This document shows positions 52,557 to 61,397 of a stretch of 64,000 nucleotides of DNA, one piece after another. Source of the stretch: Pseudophaeobacter sp. (GTDB lineage Bacteria; Pseudomonadota; Alphaproteobacteria; Rhodobacterales; Rhodobacteraceae); NCBI GenBank assembly GCA_027019165.1, contig JALUXC010000003.1, positions 62,001 to 126,000 of the forward strand. The letters run 5' to 3'. The position numbers and the translations under genes were made by a program. Positions within the stretch are counted from its first letter, which is position 1, and each line of letters begins with the position of its first letter. Below the pieces are notes generated by a model, which ran no database searches, was not told where the DNA came from, and saw only the letters and a program-made list of their open reading frames with translations.

Positions 52557-53281
52557 GCGGCACTGCCCAAATAAGCTTCGATCACGCGCGGCTCGTTGAT
52601 CACGGCGCGCGGTGCGCCAGAGGCGATCAGGCGCCCCTGTTCCAGCACGATGAGGCGTTCTGAGACATCCATCAGCAGCGGCAGCACATGTTCGATCAGC
52701 AAGATCGTCACGCCCTCGCTTTTGAGCCGCAAAATGGTATCGCGGACCCAGTGGATCTCATGTTCGACAAGTGATGAGGCGGGCTCATCCAAAAGCAGCA
52801 CCTTGGGGTTTTGCGCAACCGCAGTCGCCATCATCAGCTGCTTTTGGTAAAATACGGGCATCGACGCGGCGGGCGCGTTGTGGAAATTGCGTGGAAAACC
52901 GACGCGGTCGGACGCTTCATCGGCGGCCTTTTCGGCAGCCTTGCCGCGCAGCCCAAGCGTTTGCTCCACCGCCACCAAGATATTGTCGACACAAGACATG
53001 GAGGCAAAGACGGCTTCGCGCTGAAAGGTGCGGATCACTCCAAGCTTGGCAATCGCCACATCGGACAAGCGGTGGATGGGCGCCCCGTTCAGCAAGACTT
53101 CGCCGCGATCTGCGCTGAACGGAATGCGGCTGATCAGGTTGAATAAGGTGGATTTGCCGGACCCGTTAGGTCCGGCAATCCCGAGGATTTCCCCGGCCGC
53201 AACGTCAAAGGAAACATCGTCAACGGCCTTGAGCGCTCCGAAGGATTTGCCGAGGCCGTTGACCGCGAGGATCGTCGCCAT
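52553..53281 (-). CDS. LivG-like ABC transporter ATPase with non-canonical signature
   Basis: A 242-residue ATPase. Walker A is GPNGSGKST, Walker B VLLLDEPASSL, and IEHVLP the H-loop, all intact. The usual LSGGQ/LSYGQ signature is replaced by SMPVFYQKQ, which lacks the conserved Ser and Gly. I recall similar LPVF(Y/F)QK signatures in a subgroup of branched-chain-type ATPases, so this is probably a subfamily trait rather than decay. Lies 7 bp after the substrate-binding protein gene. The altered loop means one of the two ATP sites may be slow or inactive. Confidence 0.9.
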   Translation of the reverse strand: MATILAVNGLGKSFGALKAVDDVSFDVAAGEILGIAGPNGSGKSTLFNLISRIPFSADRGEVLLNGAPIHRLSDVAIAKLGVIRTFQREAVFASMSCVDNILVAVEQTLGLRGKAAEKAADEASDRVGFPRNFHNAPAASMPVFYQKQLMMATAVAQNPKVLLLDEPASSLVEHEIHWVRDTILRLKSEGVTILLIEHVLPLLMDVSERLIVLEQGRLIASGAPRAVINEPRVIEAYLGSAA

Positions 53282-53288
53282 CTGATGT

Positions 53289-54518
53289 TTACTCCATCCA
53301 CGCAGGTTTTACGAAGTCGCCAGACTTGAACGCGTCCGGGCCGATCATCACGCCAGCGCCATCCTGGATCTGGAAGAACGTCACCGGGATAAAGTCATTG
53401 CCGACATGGGCCACGTGGGTCTTGGGATCAAACTCCAGCATGCCGGACACCACTGGGCGTTTTATGGCCCCGATCGCCTTGCCGATTGCCTCGCGATCGG
53501 TGGGATCTCCGACAGTTTCCAGCGCGTCAAAATAGATGCTGACCTGTTCGTAGAGGCCGGTGCCATAGGGGCCCGGAACCTTGCCATACTCGGCCACGTA
53601 TTTTTCCGTCGCTTCCTTGCCGCGCGGATGGGCATCGACATTCAGTGTCGCGCCGATCGCATTATAGAGGATACCTTCGGACTTTTCGCCGGTCAGCTGG
53701 AGGAACTCCGGGACCAAGGGCGCATATTGCAGGAACACCACCGAATCCGTTTCATTTTCCCGGAACTGGTTGGTAAAGAGCGCGGCGTTGGAGGGGATAT
53801 AGTCCGCGTTAATGATCACCTCGGGCGCGCTTTCGCGGACCTTGGCCAGGATAGGGCGCCAGTCGCTGACCGGGCCGAATGGCACCAATTCGTCTGTCGT
53901 GATCGTCCAGCCGGCTTCGGTGAAAGCGACCTTCATGCCTTCGGAAATTGTCTTGGAATACGGGTTGTCCGATGAAATGATCGCAACCGTCTTGTCTTCC
54001 AGATCAAAATGACCCTGAGCGGACAGCGCTTCAATCATCGGCGTGACTTCTGTTTCGTAGCCTTTGAAGTCTGCGGTGAAGGACCAGCAGCAGTTATAGG
54101 CTTCGGGATCCTCAGAGACGATAGCTGCAAATTGCGGAGATGGCCCGGACGCAAGGTAGGGCATGTTTTCTTCGGCCATCAGTTCGACCTCAAACATGCT
54201 GAGGCTGGCATAGCCTGTCATGATGACCTCAACACCGTCCGTGCCGAGCAGCCGCTCGGCGGCGGCCTGCACGTTGGCCGCGGAATGGTCGATCACATCG
54301 GCAACGACAACTTCGAACGTGTGGCCGGCCACGCCGCCATTTGCGTTGGCCTCTTTCACGGCCAGTTTGACACCATTCACGAACTCCTCACCATCGGCGG
54401 CGGTCGCGCCCGTCAATGGGGCGAGAACACCGATTTTGACCACATCAGCAAAAGCAGGCGCGCTGCTCAGCATGGCCAGGGTGGTAAGCGCAGTTGCGGA
54501 TCGGAGTAGGCTTTTCAT
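53289..54518 (-). CDS. LivJ-like periplasmic substrate-binding protein
   Basis: A 409-residue type-I periplasmic binding protein with a signal peptide (MKSLLRSATALTTLAMLSSAPAFA). The two-lobe fold is indicated by IGVLAPLTGATAADGEEFVN, then AERLLGTDGVEVIMTGYASL, TVAIISSDNPYSKTISEGMK and FVKPAWME near the end. It is first in the operon. Ligand specificity in this family is broad (amino acids, amides, urea, other small molecules). GGGAG precedes the ATG. Divergent from the LuxR gene across about 135 bp. Confidence 0.93.
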   Translation of the reverse strand: MKSLLRSATALTTLAMLSSAPAFADVVKIGVLAPLTGATAADGEEFVNGVKLAVKEANANGGVAGHTFEVVVADVIDHSAANVQAAAERLLGTDGVEVIMTGYASLSMFEVELMAEENMPYLASGPSPQFAAIVSEDPEAYNCCWSFTADFKGYETEVTPMIEALSAQGHFDLEDKTVAIISSDNPYSKTISEGMKVAFTEAGWTITTDELVPFGPVSDWRPILAKVRESAPEVIINADYIPSNAALFTNQFRENETDSVVFLQYAPLVPEFLQLTGEKSEGILYNAIGATLNVDAHPRGKEATEKYVAEYGKVPGPYGTGLYEQVSIYFDALETVGDPTDREAIGKAIGAIKRPVVSGMLEFDPKTHVAHVGNDFIPVTFFQIQDGAGVMIGPDAFKSGDFVKPAWME

Positions 54519-54580
54519 CTATGAACTCCCTGAGATTTTGTTTTGCTGACAGCGTAAGAGAGCCCCGAGAAGCCGGACAA

Positions 54581-54596
54581 TAGTAAGGGTTTGCTA
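54581..54596. promoter_or_regulatory. Imperfect dyad (lux-box-like candidate) between ABC operon and LuxR gene
   Basis: TAGTAA-gggt-TTGCTA is a 5-of-6 matched inverted repeat in the divergent promoter region. LuxR-type proteins bind imperfect dyads of about 18-20 bp. The fit is modest and found by eye, so treat it as a lead. Confidence 0.3.
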
Positions 54597-54653
54597 GTTT
54601 CATGCCTTTTTCGCTAAGCTGGCGCTGAAATTCCCGCTCAGGTGATCCCGCTC

Positions 54654-55379
54654 ATGTCACTACAGGCATTGTTCGAAGACCGATCAGACTACTCCGATAC
54701 CGATACGTCCGCCGCCGTTACGCAGCGCATGTCAGAGATGACCCGCTCGCTTGGTCTCGACTTTTTCTCGTTTATCTTTCTCAAAATGCCGTTTGGCCGC
54801 GCCAGCTCAGCTGAAGCCACGCTCTATGCAAGCTACCCGATAGATTGGATCAAGACCTATCTTCGTCAGGGATACGCGGCCCATGATCCTGTGACCGACC
54901 TTGGCCGCCAAAACTTGCGCCCCTTTGCCTGGGGCGGCAGTGCATTTCTGAGCCATTTTCCAGAACATCAACGCCGGGTTTTTGACGAAGCAAGTGATTT
55001 CAACATCAACCATGGCGTCACATTCCCTTTGCGCGGTCCAAAGGGCGACCTTTCGATCTTTTCCTTGGCCTCTGAGCGAGCCGCTGATCTACGCGACGCG
55101 ATGGAGGGCGCGGGGGGGCGTATTCTGTCCGCAGCCTACGACACGCACAGACTTGTTTTGGAGGATGCTGTGCAAGACATGGATGGCGTATCACTGAGCC
55201 CGCGCGAGAAAGAATGCCTGTCCTGGACGCTGGAGGGAAAAACGGCTGGGGAAATCGCCATGATCCTTGGTATTTCCACGTCTACAGTGAACCAGCATGC
55301 CTTTAACGCCTCGCAAAAGCTCGGATGTCTCAACAAACACCACGCGGCTGTCCATGCGCTGCGATGGAACATGATTTGA
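54654..55379 (+). CDS. LuxR-type AHL-responsive regulator (solo)
   Basis: A 241-residue protein with an autoinducer-binding domain and a GerE-type HTH (LSPREKECLSWTLEGKTAGE, then IAMILGISTSTVNQH). The four residues that contact AHL in TraR (W57, Y61, D70, W85) are present at W65, Y69, D78 and W93, with exactly the same spacing. This is the classical AHL pattern rather than the altered one typical of plant-signal solos. No luxI synthase is in the window. ATG 54654 is used because AGGTGA lies 10 bases upstream; GTG 54642 is the alternative. It probably regulates the divergent ABC-hydrolase operon. Confidence 0.93.
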   Translation: MSLQALFEDRSDYSDTDTSAAVTQRMSEMTRSLGLDFFSFIFLKMPFGRASSAEATLYASYPIDWIKTYLRQGYAAHDPVTDLGRQNLRPFAWGGSAFLSHFPEHQRRVFDEASDFNINHGVTFPLRGPKGDLSIFSLASERAADLRDAMEGAGGRILSAAYDTHRLVLEDAVQDMDGVSLSPREKECLSWTLEGKTAGEIAMILGISTSTVNQHAFNASQKLGCLNKHHAAVHALRWNMI

Positions 55380-55778
55380 ATAGCTGCTCGCCCTTGGTCT
55401 CAGACTGTCAGAACATCCAAAAGATCGTGCCGATCTGCCTTGGGTGCATTTGCGCTTGATGCTGTTCGTCGCTGACCTGCAGTGTGCAAGGCGGACTTGG
55501 TGAGCGAGAAACTGCAACGGCAACTTTGTACCCCGAACTGATATGTAACCCGGTCATCCGTGCTCTGGCAGAGACCGAAACCCGGCATCTGCACAGATGT
55601 TTGAGCTGCGAGCGCATGCAGCAGGATGTGGAGATTTTTGGTATGGGCTCATGCCTGACCTTTGCCGCTCCATGACCCAACCTCCGCTGCTGAAAGCAAC
55701 GTGCGATCCGGCGCCGCGATGGGGCAGGAGAAACGGGTTTTGCCCGGCACACAACAGGTGCCGGACAGCCCCACAAGT
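55380..55778. other. Intergenic region with degenerate sequence, no gene seen
   Basis: About 400 bp between convergent luxR-type and polA genes. It contains GAACTGATATGTAACCCGGTCATCCGTGCTC and GAAACCCGGCATCTGC-like words but no convincing reading frame. It resembles the low-complexity-word intergenic DNA near 21.7, 22.5 and 61.5 kb. No tRNA or terminator stem with a U-run is obvious. Confidence 0.4.
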
Positions 55779-58616
55779 TCAGTGCGCCTCGGCCCAGTTG
55801 TCGCCTGTTCCTGCATCCACGGTCAGCTTGACGTCCAGATGCACCGCCGGGTCGGCGGCGCCTTCCATCACCCGGCGGGCGGTTTCGATGGTTTCATCGA
55901 CTGCCGCCTCGGGCACTTCAAAGATCAATTCGTCATGCACCTGCAAGAGCATCTTGGCGGGCAAATGCGCGATGGCATCGGGCATGCGGATCATGGCGCG
56001 GCGGATCACGTCGGCGGCGGTGCCCTGGATCGGCGCGTTGATCGCCGCCCGTTTGGCAAATCCGGCGCGCGGACCCTTGGCGTTGATCTCGGGCGTGTGG
56101 ATCTTGCGCCCGAACAGGGTCTGCACGTGGCCGTGTTCCTTGGCGAATTCCACGGTGCTGTCCATGTATTTGCGGATGCCGGGGAAGCGCTCGAAATAGC
56201 GGTCGATAAAGCCCTGCGCCTCGCCCCGGGGGATGCGCAGGTTGCGTGCCAGACCAAAGCCCGAGATGCCGTAGATGACGCCAAAGTTGATCGCCTTGGC
56301 TTTGCGGCGGATGTCGGGCGTCATCTCGGACAGCGGCACGTCGAACACCTCGGAGGCGGTCATCGCGTGAATGTCCAGCCCATCGGCAAAGGCCTGTTTC
56401 AGCGTGCCGATATCGGCCACATGCGCCAGAATGCGCAGTTCGATCTGGCTGTAGTCGAGCGAGACCAGCTTGTTGCCCTCCGCCGCAACGAAAGCCTCGC
56501 GGATGCGGCGGCCTTCCTCTGATCGCACGGGGATGTTCTGCAGGTTCGGATCCGCCGAGGCGAGGCGTCCGGTGTTGGCACCCGTCTGCACATAAGAGGT
56601 ATGCACCCGCCCCGTTTCCGGGTTGATGTGATCCTGCAAGGCATCGGTATAGGTCGATTTCAGCTTCGACAGTTGCCGCCAGTCCAGCACCCGCGCGGGC
56701 AACTCGTGTTCGGTCGCCAGCTCTTCGAGAATATCGGCGCCGGTGGCATAGGCACCGGTCTTGCCCTTTTTGCCGCCTTCGATCCCCATCTTGTCAAAGA
56801 GGATCTCGCCCAGCTGTTTCGGGCTGCCCACGTTGAAGCTTTCGCCCGCAAGCGTGTGGATCTCATCCTCAAGCGCCGCCATCTTCTGGGCAAAGGCGTT
56901 GGACATGCGGCTGAGCGTGTCGCGGTCCACCTTGATGCCGTGGCGCTCCATCCGGGCGAGCACCGGCGACAGGGGGCGTTCCAGCGTTTCGTAGACGGTG
57001 GTGACCTTTTCGCGGTGCAGCTGCGGTTTGAACAGCTTCCAAAGGCGCAGGGTGATGTCGGCATCCTCGGCCGCATAGGGCACCGCGTCAGCCACAGGCA
57101 CCCGGTCGAATGTGATCGCGGATTTGCCGGTGCCCAGCAGCGGTTTGATCGGGATCGGCGTGTGATCGAGATAGCGTTCCGACAGCGTGTCCATACCGTG
57201 GCCGTGCTCACCGCCGTGCAGCGAATAGGACAGAAGCATCGTGTCATCGTAGGGCGCGACGGTGATGCCATCTTCAAAGCCCGCACCGCGTTGGCGCACC
57301 ATGATTTTGGCGTCGTATTTCATGTTCTGGCCGATCTTGAGGATCGCGGGGTCCTCAAGCACCGGTTTCAGCATCGACAATGCCGTGTCGAAATTCATCT
57401 GCCCTTCGGCCAGCGCGTCAGAGCCAAAGAGATCGTCCTTGCTGGCCTCGGCCTTGTGGGTGAGGGGGATATAGCAGGCCTCTCCAGCCTCAACACAAAG
57501 GGAGACGCCGACCAGATCGGCAGTCATCTCATCAAGGCCGGTGGTTTCGGTGTCAAAGGCGACCCAGCCCCGGCCCCGGATGCGATCGATCCAGGTTTGC
57601 AGGGCGTCCGCATCACGGACGCATTCATATCTTGCAGCGTCAAAGGGCACAGCCTCTGCCGGGGTGTCCTCGATTGGTCCACCTGCGGGCACTTTCGGTT
57701 CGGGGATGGTGGGCGCTTCACGGCCCAGCTGCTTGGCCATGCGGGTGCTGAGGGTGCGGAACTCCATTTGCGCCAGAAAGTCGAGCAGCGTATCGGGGTC
57801 TGGCTCTTGCAGTTCCAGATCTTCGATTGTGAAATCGAGGTTCATGTCACAATCCAGCTGCACCAGTTTCTTGGACAGTTCGATCTGATCGCGCATCTCG
57901 ATCAGGGTCTGGCGGCGCTTGGGTTGCTTGATCTCTTCGGCGCGGTCCAGAAGGTCCTCAAGCGAGCCATATTCGTTGATCAAAAGCGCGGCGGTCTTGA
58001 TCCCGATCCCCGGCGCGCCGGGCACGTTGTCGACGCTGTCACCCGCCAGCGCCTGCACATCGACGACGCGCTCCGGGCCGACGCCGAATTTTTCGACCAC
58101 GCCGTCGCTATCGATGCGCTTGTTCTTCATCGCATCCAGCATCTCGACGCCGCCGCCGACCAGTTGCATCAGGTCCTTGTCCGAGGAGATGATGGTGCAG
58201 CGCCCGCCCGCATTGCGTGCCTGATGGGCAAGGGTCGCGATGATGTCGTCGGCCTCGAACCCTTCGATCTCTTTGCAGGCGATGTTAAAGGCGCGGGTGG
58301 CATCGCGGGTCAGCGGGAACTGCGGGCGCAGGTCTTCGGGCGCAGGGGGGCGGTTGGCCTTGTAGAGATCATAAAGATCGTTGCGAAAGCTCTTGCCGGA
58401 GTGGTCAAAGATCACCGCCACATGGGTGGGCGCATCGGGGCCGGTGTTGCTCTCGATGTATTTGAACAGCATGTTGCAAAAGCCCGCGACCGCGCCAATC
58501 GGCAGCCCGTCGGATTTGCGCGTCAGCGGCGGCAGCGCGTGATAGGCGCGAAAGATGAAGGCCGAGCCATCAATCAGATGAAGATGGCTTCCCTTGCCGA
58601 ATTTCGTCTCGCTCAT
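55779..58616 (-). CDS. polA: DNA polymerase I
   Basis: A 945-residue, full three-domain enzyme. The 5' nuclease domain has DGSAFIFRAYHA, FEADDIIATLA and GDSVDNVPGAPGIGIKTAA; the proofreading domain keeps FDTETTGLD, NMKYDAKI and AAEDADITLRLW; the polymerase domain has VSLDYSQIELRILAHVA, the O-helix RRKAKAINFGVIYGISG and QVHDELIFEVP. It functions in replication and repair. The start ATG 58616 (MSETKFGKGSHLHLIDGSAF) fits the family. It is convergent with the LuxR-type gene and divergent from the amidohydrolase gene. Confidence 0.97.
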   Translation of the reverse strand: MSETKFGKGSHLHLIDGSAFIFRAYHALPPLTRKSDGLPIGAVAGFCNMLFKYIESNTGPDAPTHVAVIFDHSGKSFRNDLYDLYKANRPPAPEDLRPQFPLTRDATRAFNIACKEIEGFEADDIIATLAHQARNAGGRCTIISSDKDLMQLVGGGVEMLDAMKNKRIDSDGVVEKFGVGPERVVDVQALAGDSVDNVPGAPGIGIKTAALLINEYGSLEDLLDRAEEIKQPKRRQTLIEMRDQIELSKKLVQLDCDMNLDFTIEDLELQEPDPDTLLDFLAQMEFRTLSTRMAKQLGREAPTIPEPKVPAGGPIEDTPAEAVPFDAARYECVRDADALQTWIDRIRGRGWVAFDTETTGLDEMTADLVGVSLCVEAGEACYIPLTHKAEASKDDLFGSDALAEGQMNFDTALSMLKPVLEDPAILKIGQNMKYDAKIMVRQRGAGFEDGITVAPYDDTMLLSYSLHGGEHGHGMDTLSERYLDHTPIPIKPLLGTGKSAITFDRVPVADAVPYAAEDADITLRLWKLFKPQLHREKVTTVYETLERPLSPVLARMERHGIKVDRDTLSRMSNAFAQKMAALEDEIHTLAGESFNVGSPKQLGEILFDKMGIEGGKKGKTGAYATGADILEELATEHELPARVLDWRQLSKLKSTYTDALQDHINPETGRVHTSYVQTGANTGRLASADPNLQNIPVRSEEGRRIREAFVAAEGNKLVSLDYSQIELRILAHVADIGTLKQAFADGLDIHAMTASEVFDVPLSEMTPDIRRKAKAINFGVIYGISGFGLARNLRIPRGEAQGFIDRYFERFPGIRKYMDSTVEFAKEHGHVQTLFGRKIHTPEINAKGPRAGFAKRAAINAPIQGTAADVIRRAMIRMPDAIAHLPAKMLLQVHDELIFEVPEAAVDETIETARRVMEGAADPAVHLDVKLTVDAGTGDNWAEAH

Positions 58617-58785
58617 GGCCGATACTCCCGTTTGGTCCCGTTATCGGTGATCAAGCCGGGGAGGGCAATTGCCCTTTGCCCTGGGATCCGCCGGTTTGTA
58701 CTGCATGTAAAAGTTGCAGGTGACATATGAGCGGTCCGCCTTATGGTGAATGAGACTGGTACCGTTTTGTTTTCAGGAGTTGGGG

Positions 58786-60636
58786 ATGAGCAAACACATT
58801 CATGGCTGCATCTGTTGCAGCGGCGATTTCGGACAGATCTTCAAGACGAATCAGCGTGTTCAGCATTTGAAAGAGCAAGTGGCTGAAGGCAGCTGGACCA
58901 GCGCCTGGGGCATGAACCTTGGCAATCTTGGTCGGCGCGATTTCCTGAAAGGCGGCGCAGCCATTGCCGGCCTTGCGGCGGCCCTGCCAAGCGGGGCAAA
59001 GGCGCAAGGCACCTCCACCCTTGTCTTTACCGGCGGCACGGTGCTGACAGTGGACGAAGAATTCTCCGAGGCTGAAGCCATCGCCATTCGCGGCAACCGC
59101 ATTCTGGCGGTGGGCACCGACGGAGAGGTGCGCTCGGTCGCCGGGGCGGATGCCATTGTGGTTGATCTGGACGGCAAGACCGTCCTGCCGGGGTTCATCG
59201 ACCCGCACACCCATGTGGTCAGTGGCGCCGTGATGGATGCGGTGATGGAATATGTCGGCATGGCCCGCTTTGGCACCGTGGCCGAGGTTCTGGATCACAT
59301 CGCCGCCCGCGCGGCAGATGCGCCCGCCGGGGAATGGCTGGTGTTCCGCAACTTTGATCCGGCGGTTCAGGAGGGGCTGGATGAGCTGACCTTTGCAGAG
59401 CTGGACGCCATCTCAACCGACCATCCCATCGTGGTGATCAATGCCTCGGGGCATCTGGCCTATGCCAACTCAACCGCTTTTGCGGCGTCAAACGTGCCTG
59501 AGGATGTAGCGAACCCTCCGGGCGCGGAATTCGTGCGCGATGCGGATGGCAACCTCACGGGTGTGATCAAGAACAACGTCGCCTTTCTCATGGTGCTGGC
59601 CGGATACACCGAACTGGCGGAAACAGATCCGGTGGATGCTCTGATTGATCTTCTGTCCAAATGGAGCGCCCTTGGCATGACCACGGTGAGCGAGCTGGCG
59701 CTGGGCACGCTCACGCAGTCTCCGGCGGATGTGGATATTCTGTTGGGCGCGGCGGCCACAGGGCGTCTGGCCGCTCGTCTGCGGGGCTATTCTTTCTACA
59801 CCATCGGGGCCGAGGCATGGGATGCCGGAGAGATCACCCCGAACATGGGCAACGCGCTGGCGCGGGTGTCGGGCTACAAACTGGTCGCGGACGGATCGAA
59901 CCAGGGCTACACGGGCCTGCAGCGCGAGCCCTACCTCAACTCTGACAACTACGGCATTGCCTATATCGTCAGGGACGAACTGGTCGAGATGGCCGTCGAG
60001 CGCGCCAGCAAGGGCTGGCAGCTGGCGATCCACGGCAACGGCGATGCGGCCATCGATAACGTTCTGGACGCCTGCGAAGCGGTGCGCGATGCGGGTGTCG
60101 ACATGAGCCGGGTGCGCGCGCGCATCGAGCACTGCTCGATCCTGCATGACGAACAGATCGCCCGGATGAAAGAGCTGGGCGTCTCAGCCAGTTTCCTGAT
60201 CGGCCACGTGCATTACTGGGGCGTTGCCATGCGCGACGAGGTCTTTGGCGAGGAAAAGGCCCAGCTTCTGGACCGCTGCAAAAGCGTCGAGGATGCGGGC
60301 GTCGGTTTTACCATCCACTCAGATTTCACCGTGACCGACCCGAACCCGCTGCACATGATCGAAATGGCGGTGACGCGGAAGACCTGGAAAGAGCCTGACT
60401 ATGTGCTGGCTCCGCAGGAAAAGGTCTCGGTCGAAACGGCCATTCGGGCGATCACCTCCGAGGCGGCCTGGCAGCTGTTCTCGGACCATGAGATCGGCAG
60501 CCTTGAGCCGGGCAAACTGGCGGATCTGGTGATCCTTGATCAGGACCCGCGCAAAGTGGACCCCGATATGATCAAGGATATTGCCATTCTGGAGACCTGG
60601 ATGGACGGCCGTCAGGTCTACAAACGCGGGGCGTGA
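58786..60636 (+). CDS. Tat-exported amidohydrolase (YtcJ-like, metal-dependent)
   Basis: A 616-residue protein of the amidohydrolase-3 family: metal-site LPGFIDPHTHVVSGA, later AIHGNGDAAIDNVLDA, SRVRARIEHCSILHDEQI and FTIHSDFTVTDPNPLHM. A twin-arginine motif (GRRDFLKGG, Arg50-51) and hydrophobic stretch follow an unusual N-terminal 45 residues that begin MSKHIHGCICCSGDFGQIFK. This HxHxCxCC cluster lies before the Tat motif, so it would be removed on export or bind metal in the cytoplasm. ATG 58786 has CAGGAG upstream. Substrate unknown; it probably hydrolyses an amide or cyclic amide in the periplasm. Confidence 0.85.
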   Translation: MSKHIHGCICCSGDFGQIFKTNQRVQHLKEQVAEGSWTSAWGMNLGNLGRRDFLKGGAAIAGLAAALPSGAKAQGTSTLVFTGGTVLTVDEEFSEAEAIAIRGNRILAVGTDGEVRSVAGADAIVVDLDGKTVLPGFIDPHTHVVSGAVMDAVMEYVGMARFGTVAEVLDHIAARAADAPAGEWLVFRNFDPAVQEGLDELTFAELDAISTDHPIVVINASGHLAYANSTAFAASNVPEDVANPPGAEFVRDADGNLTGVIKNNVAFLMVLAGYTELAETDPVDALIDLLSKWSALGMTTVSELALGTLTQSPADVDILLGAAATGRLAARLRGYSFYTIGAEAWDAGEITPNMGNALARVSGYKLVADGSNQGYTGLQREPYLNSDNYGIAYIVRDELVEMAVERASKGWQLAIHGNGDAAIDNVLDACEAVRDAGVDMSRVRARIEHCSILHDEQIARMKELGVSASFLIGHVHYWGVAMRDEVFGEEKAQLLDRCKSVEDAGVGFTIHSDFTVTDPNPLHMIEMAVTRKTWKEPDYVLAPQEKVSVETAIRAITSEAAWQLFSDHEIGSLEPGKLADLVILDQDPRKVDPDMIKDIAILETWMDGRQVYKRGA

Positions 60637-60938
60637 GGGGGGCACCGAGTAAGGCGGCATCTTGCCTAAAAAGGAACCGCCGGATGGCCCAGGCCTTTTG
60701 CAGACACTGTTGCTGAGCAGGGCAGAGAGCCTTTGGCGGCAACATGATTTGGAAAAATCAGCTCTCGAAAAAACCGTCGGGACTGACACCGACAAATGTT
60801 TGCTCTGCGGACTTTCTGCCGTTCCTACCATTTGTTTGAATGGCAGTTGTCGTTTCGGTTGGCGTGGTGTTTTGGATCAAGCCAACGTGGGTAACATATG
60901 TTTGTCTTTGGAAGATCGCGGAAACGCGTTTTTGACAT
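60637..60938. other. Intergenic region with a nested hairpin, no gene seen
   Basis: About 300 bp. TGATTT-ggaa-AAATCA (60745-60760) is a perfect hairpin enclosed by GAGAGC (60725-60730) and GCTCTC (60761-60766). On the plus strand it is followed by GAAAAAACC, not a U-run, so a terminator for the amidohydrolase is not obvious. No ORF is supported. Confidence 0.35.
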
Positions 60939-61397
60939 CTACAAACCAAACCAAAACGCCATCACCACAACCATAGTGACAGCGAACACCACTATGATGG
61001 TGGTCAGCGAGGGTTTGATTAGATAGGATTTGTGGGGTCGGGCAGGACTGTAAAACACGGTTACGCCGCCACTTCCATGTCTTTGGATGCCGGACTTTTG
61101 CCACTGCGCAATTCTTGTTCCTGTGGCACTAATGAATGTTGGGCTCAGTCGGCTTCCTATATGGCGTTTGCCGTCGACATAATACTCATAGCGCACTCTC
61201 GCGTGATATGTTCGTTCAGTATGAGTGCCAAGGCTTGCAACCCCGTCTTCCAAAAGTACACCTTTCGTTTGGGGCCAACGACGAATGTAAATGCATCCTA
61301 TGATACTGATGCCTCCCATACACAGAGTATAGGTGATAAATGCCGTAAGGACCGCATATCGTTCCCCAGTAAACAAGTCATTCAAGAATATTTCCAT
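60939..61397 (-). CDS. DUF3592 family membrane protein
   Basis: A 152-residue protein with two membrane helices (about 17-37 and 126-150) flanking a beta-rich extracytoplasmic domain (YHARVRYEYYVDGKRHIGSRL, GSGGVTVFYSPARPHKSYLI). The VFYxPxxPxxSxL pattern is typical of DUF3592. Function unknown. More AT-rich than the window average. No clear partner genes; it stands alone between a gene-poor stretch and the zinc-finger gene. Confidence 0.82.
   Translation of the reverse strand: MEIFLNDLFTGERYAVLTAFITYTLCMGGISIIGCIYIRRWPQTKGVLLEDGVASLGTHTERTYHARVRYEYYVDGKRHIGSRLSPTFISATGTRIAQWQKSGIQRHGSGGVTVFYSPARPHKSYLIKPSLTTIIVVFAVTMVVVMAFWFGL

Noticed and set aside
48918-55778. luxI-type synthase near the LuxR gene
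   Set aside because: No frame in this stretch shows a LuxI pattern; the operon genes are all accounted for.
56601-58730. 709-codon plus-strand frame opposite polA
   Set aside because: Antisense shadow of polA, whose domains are intact.
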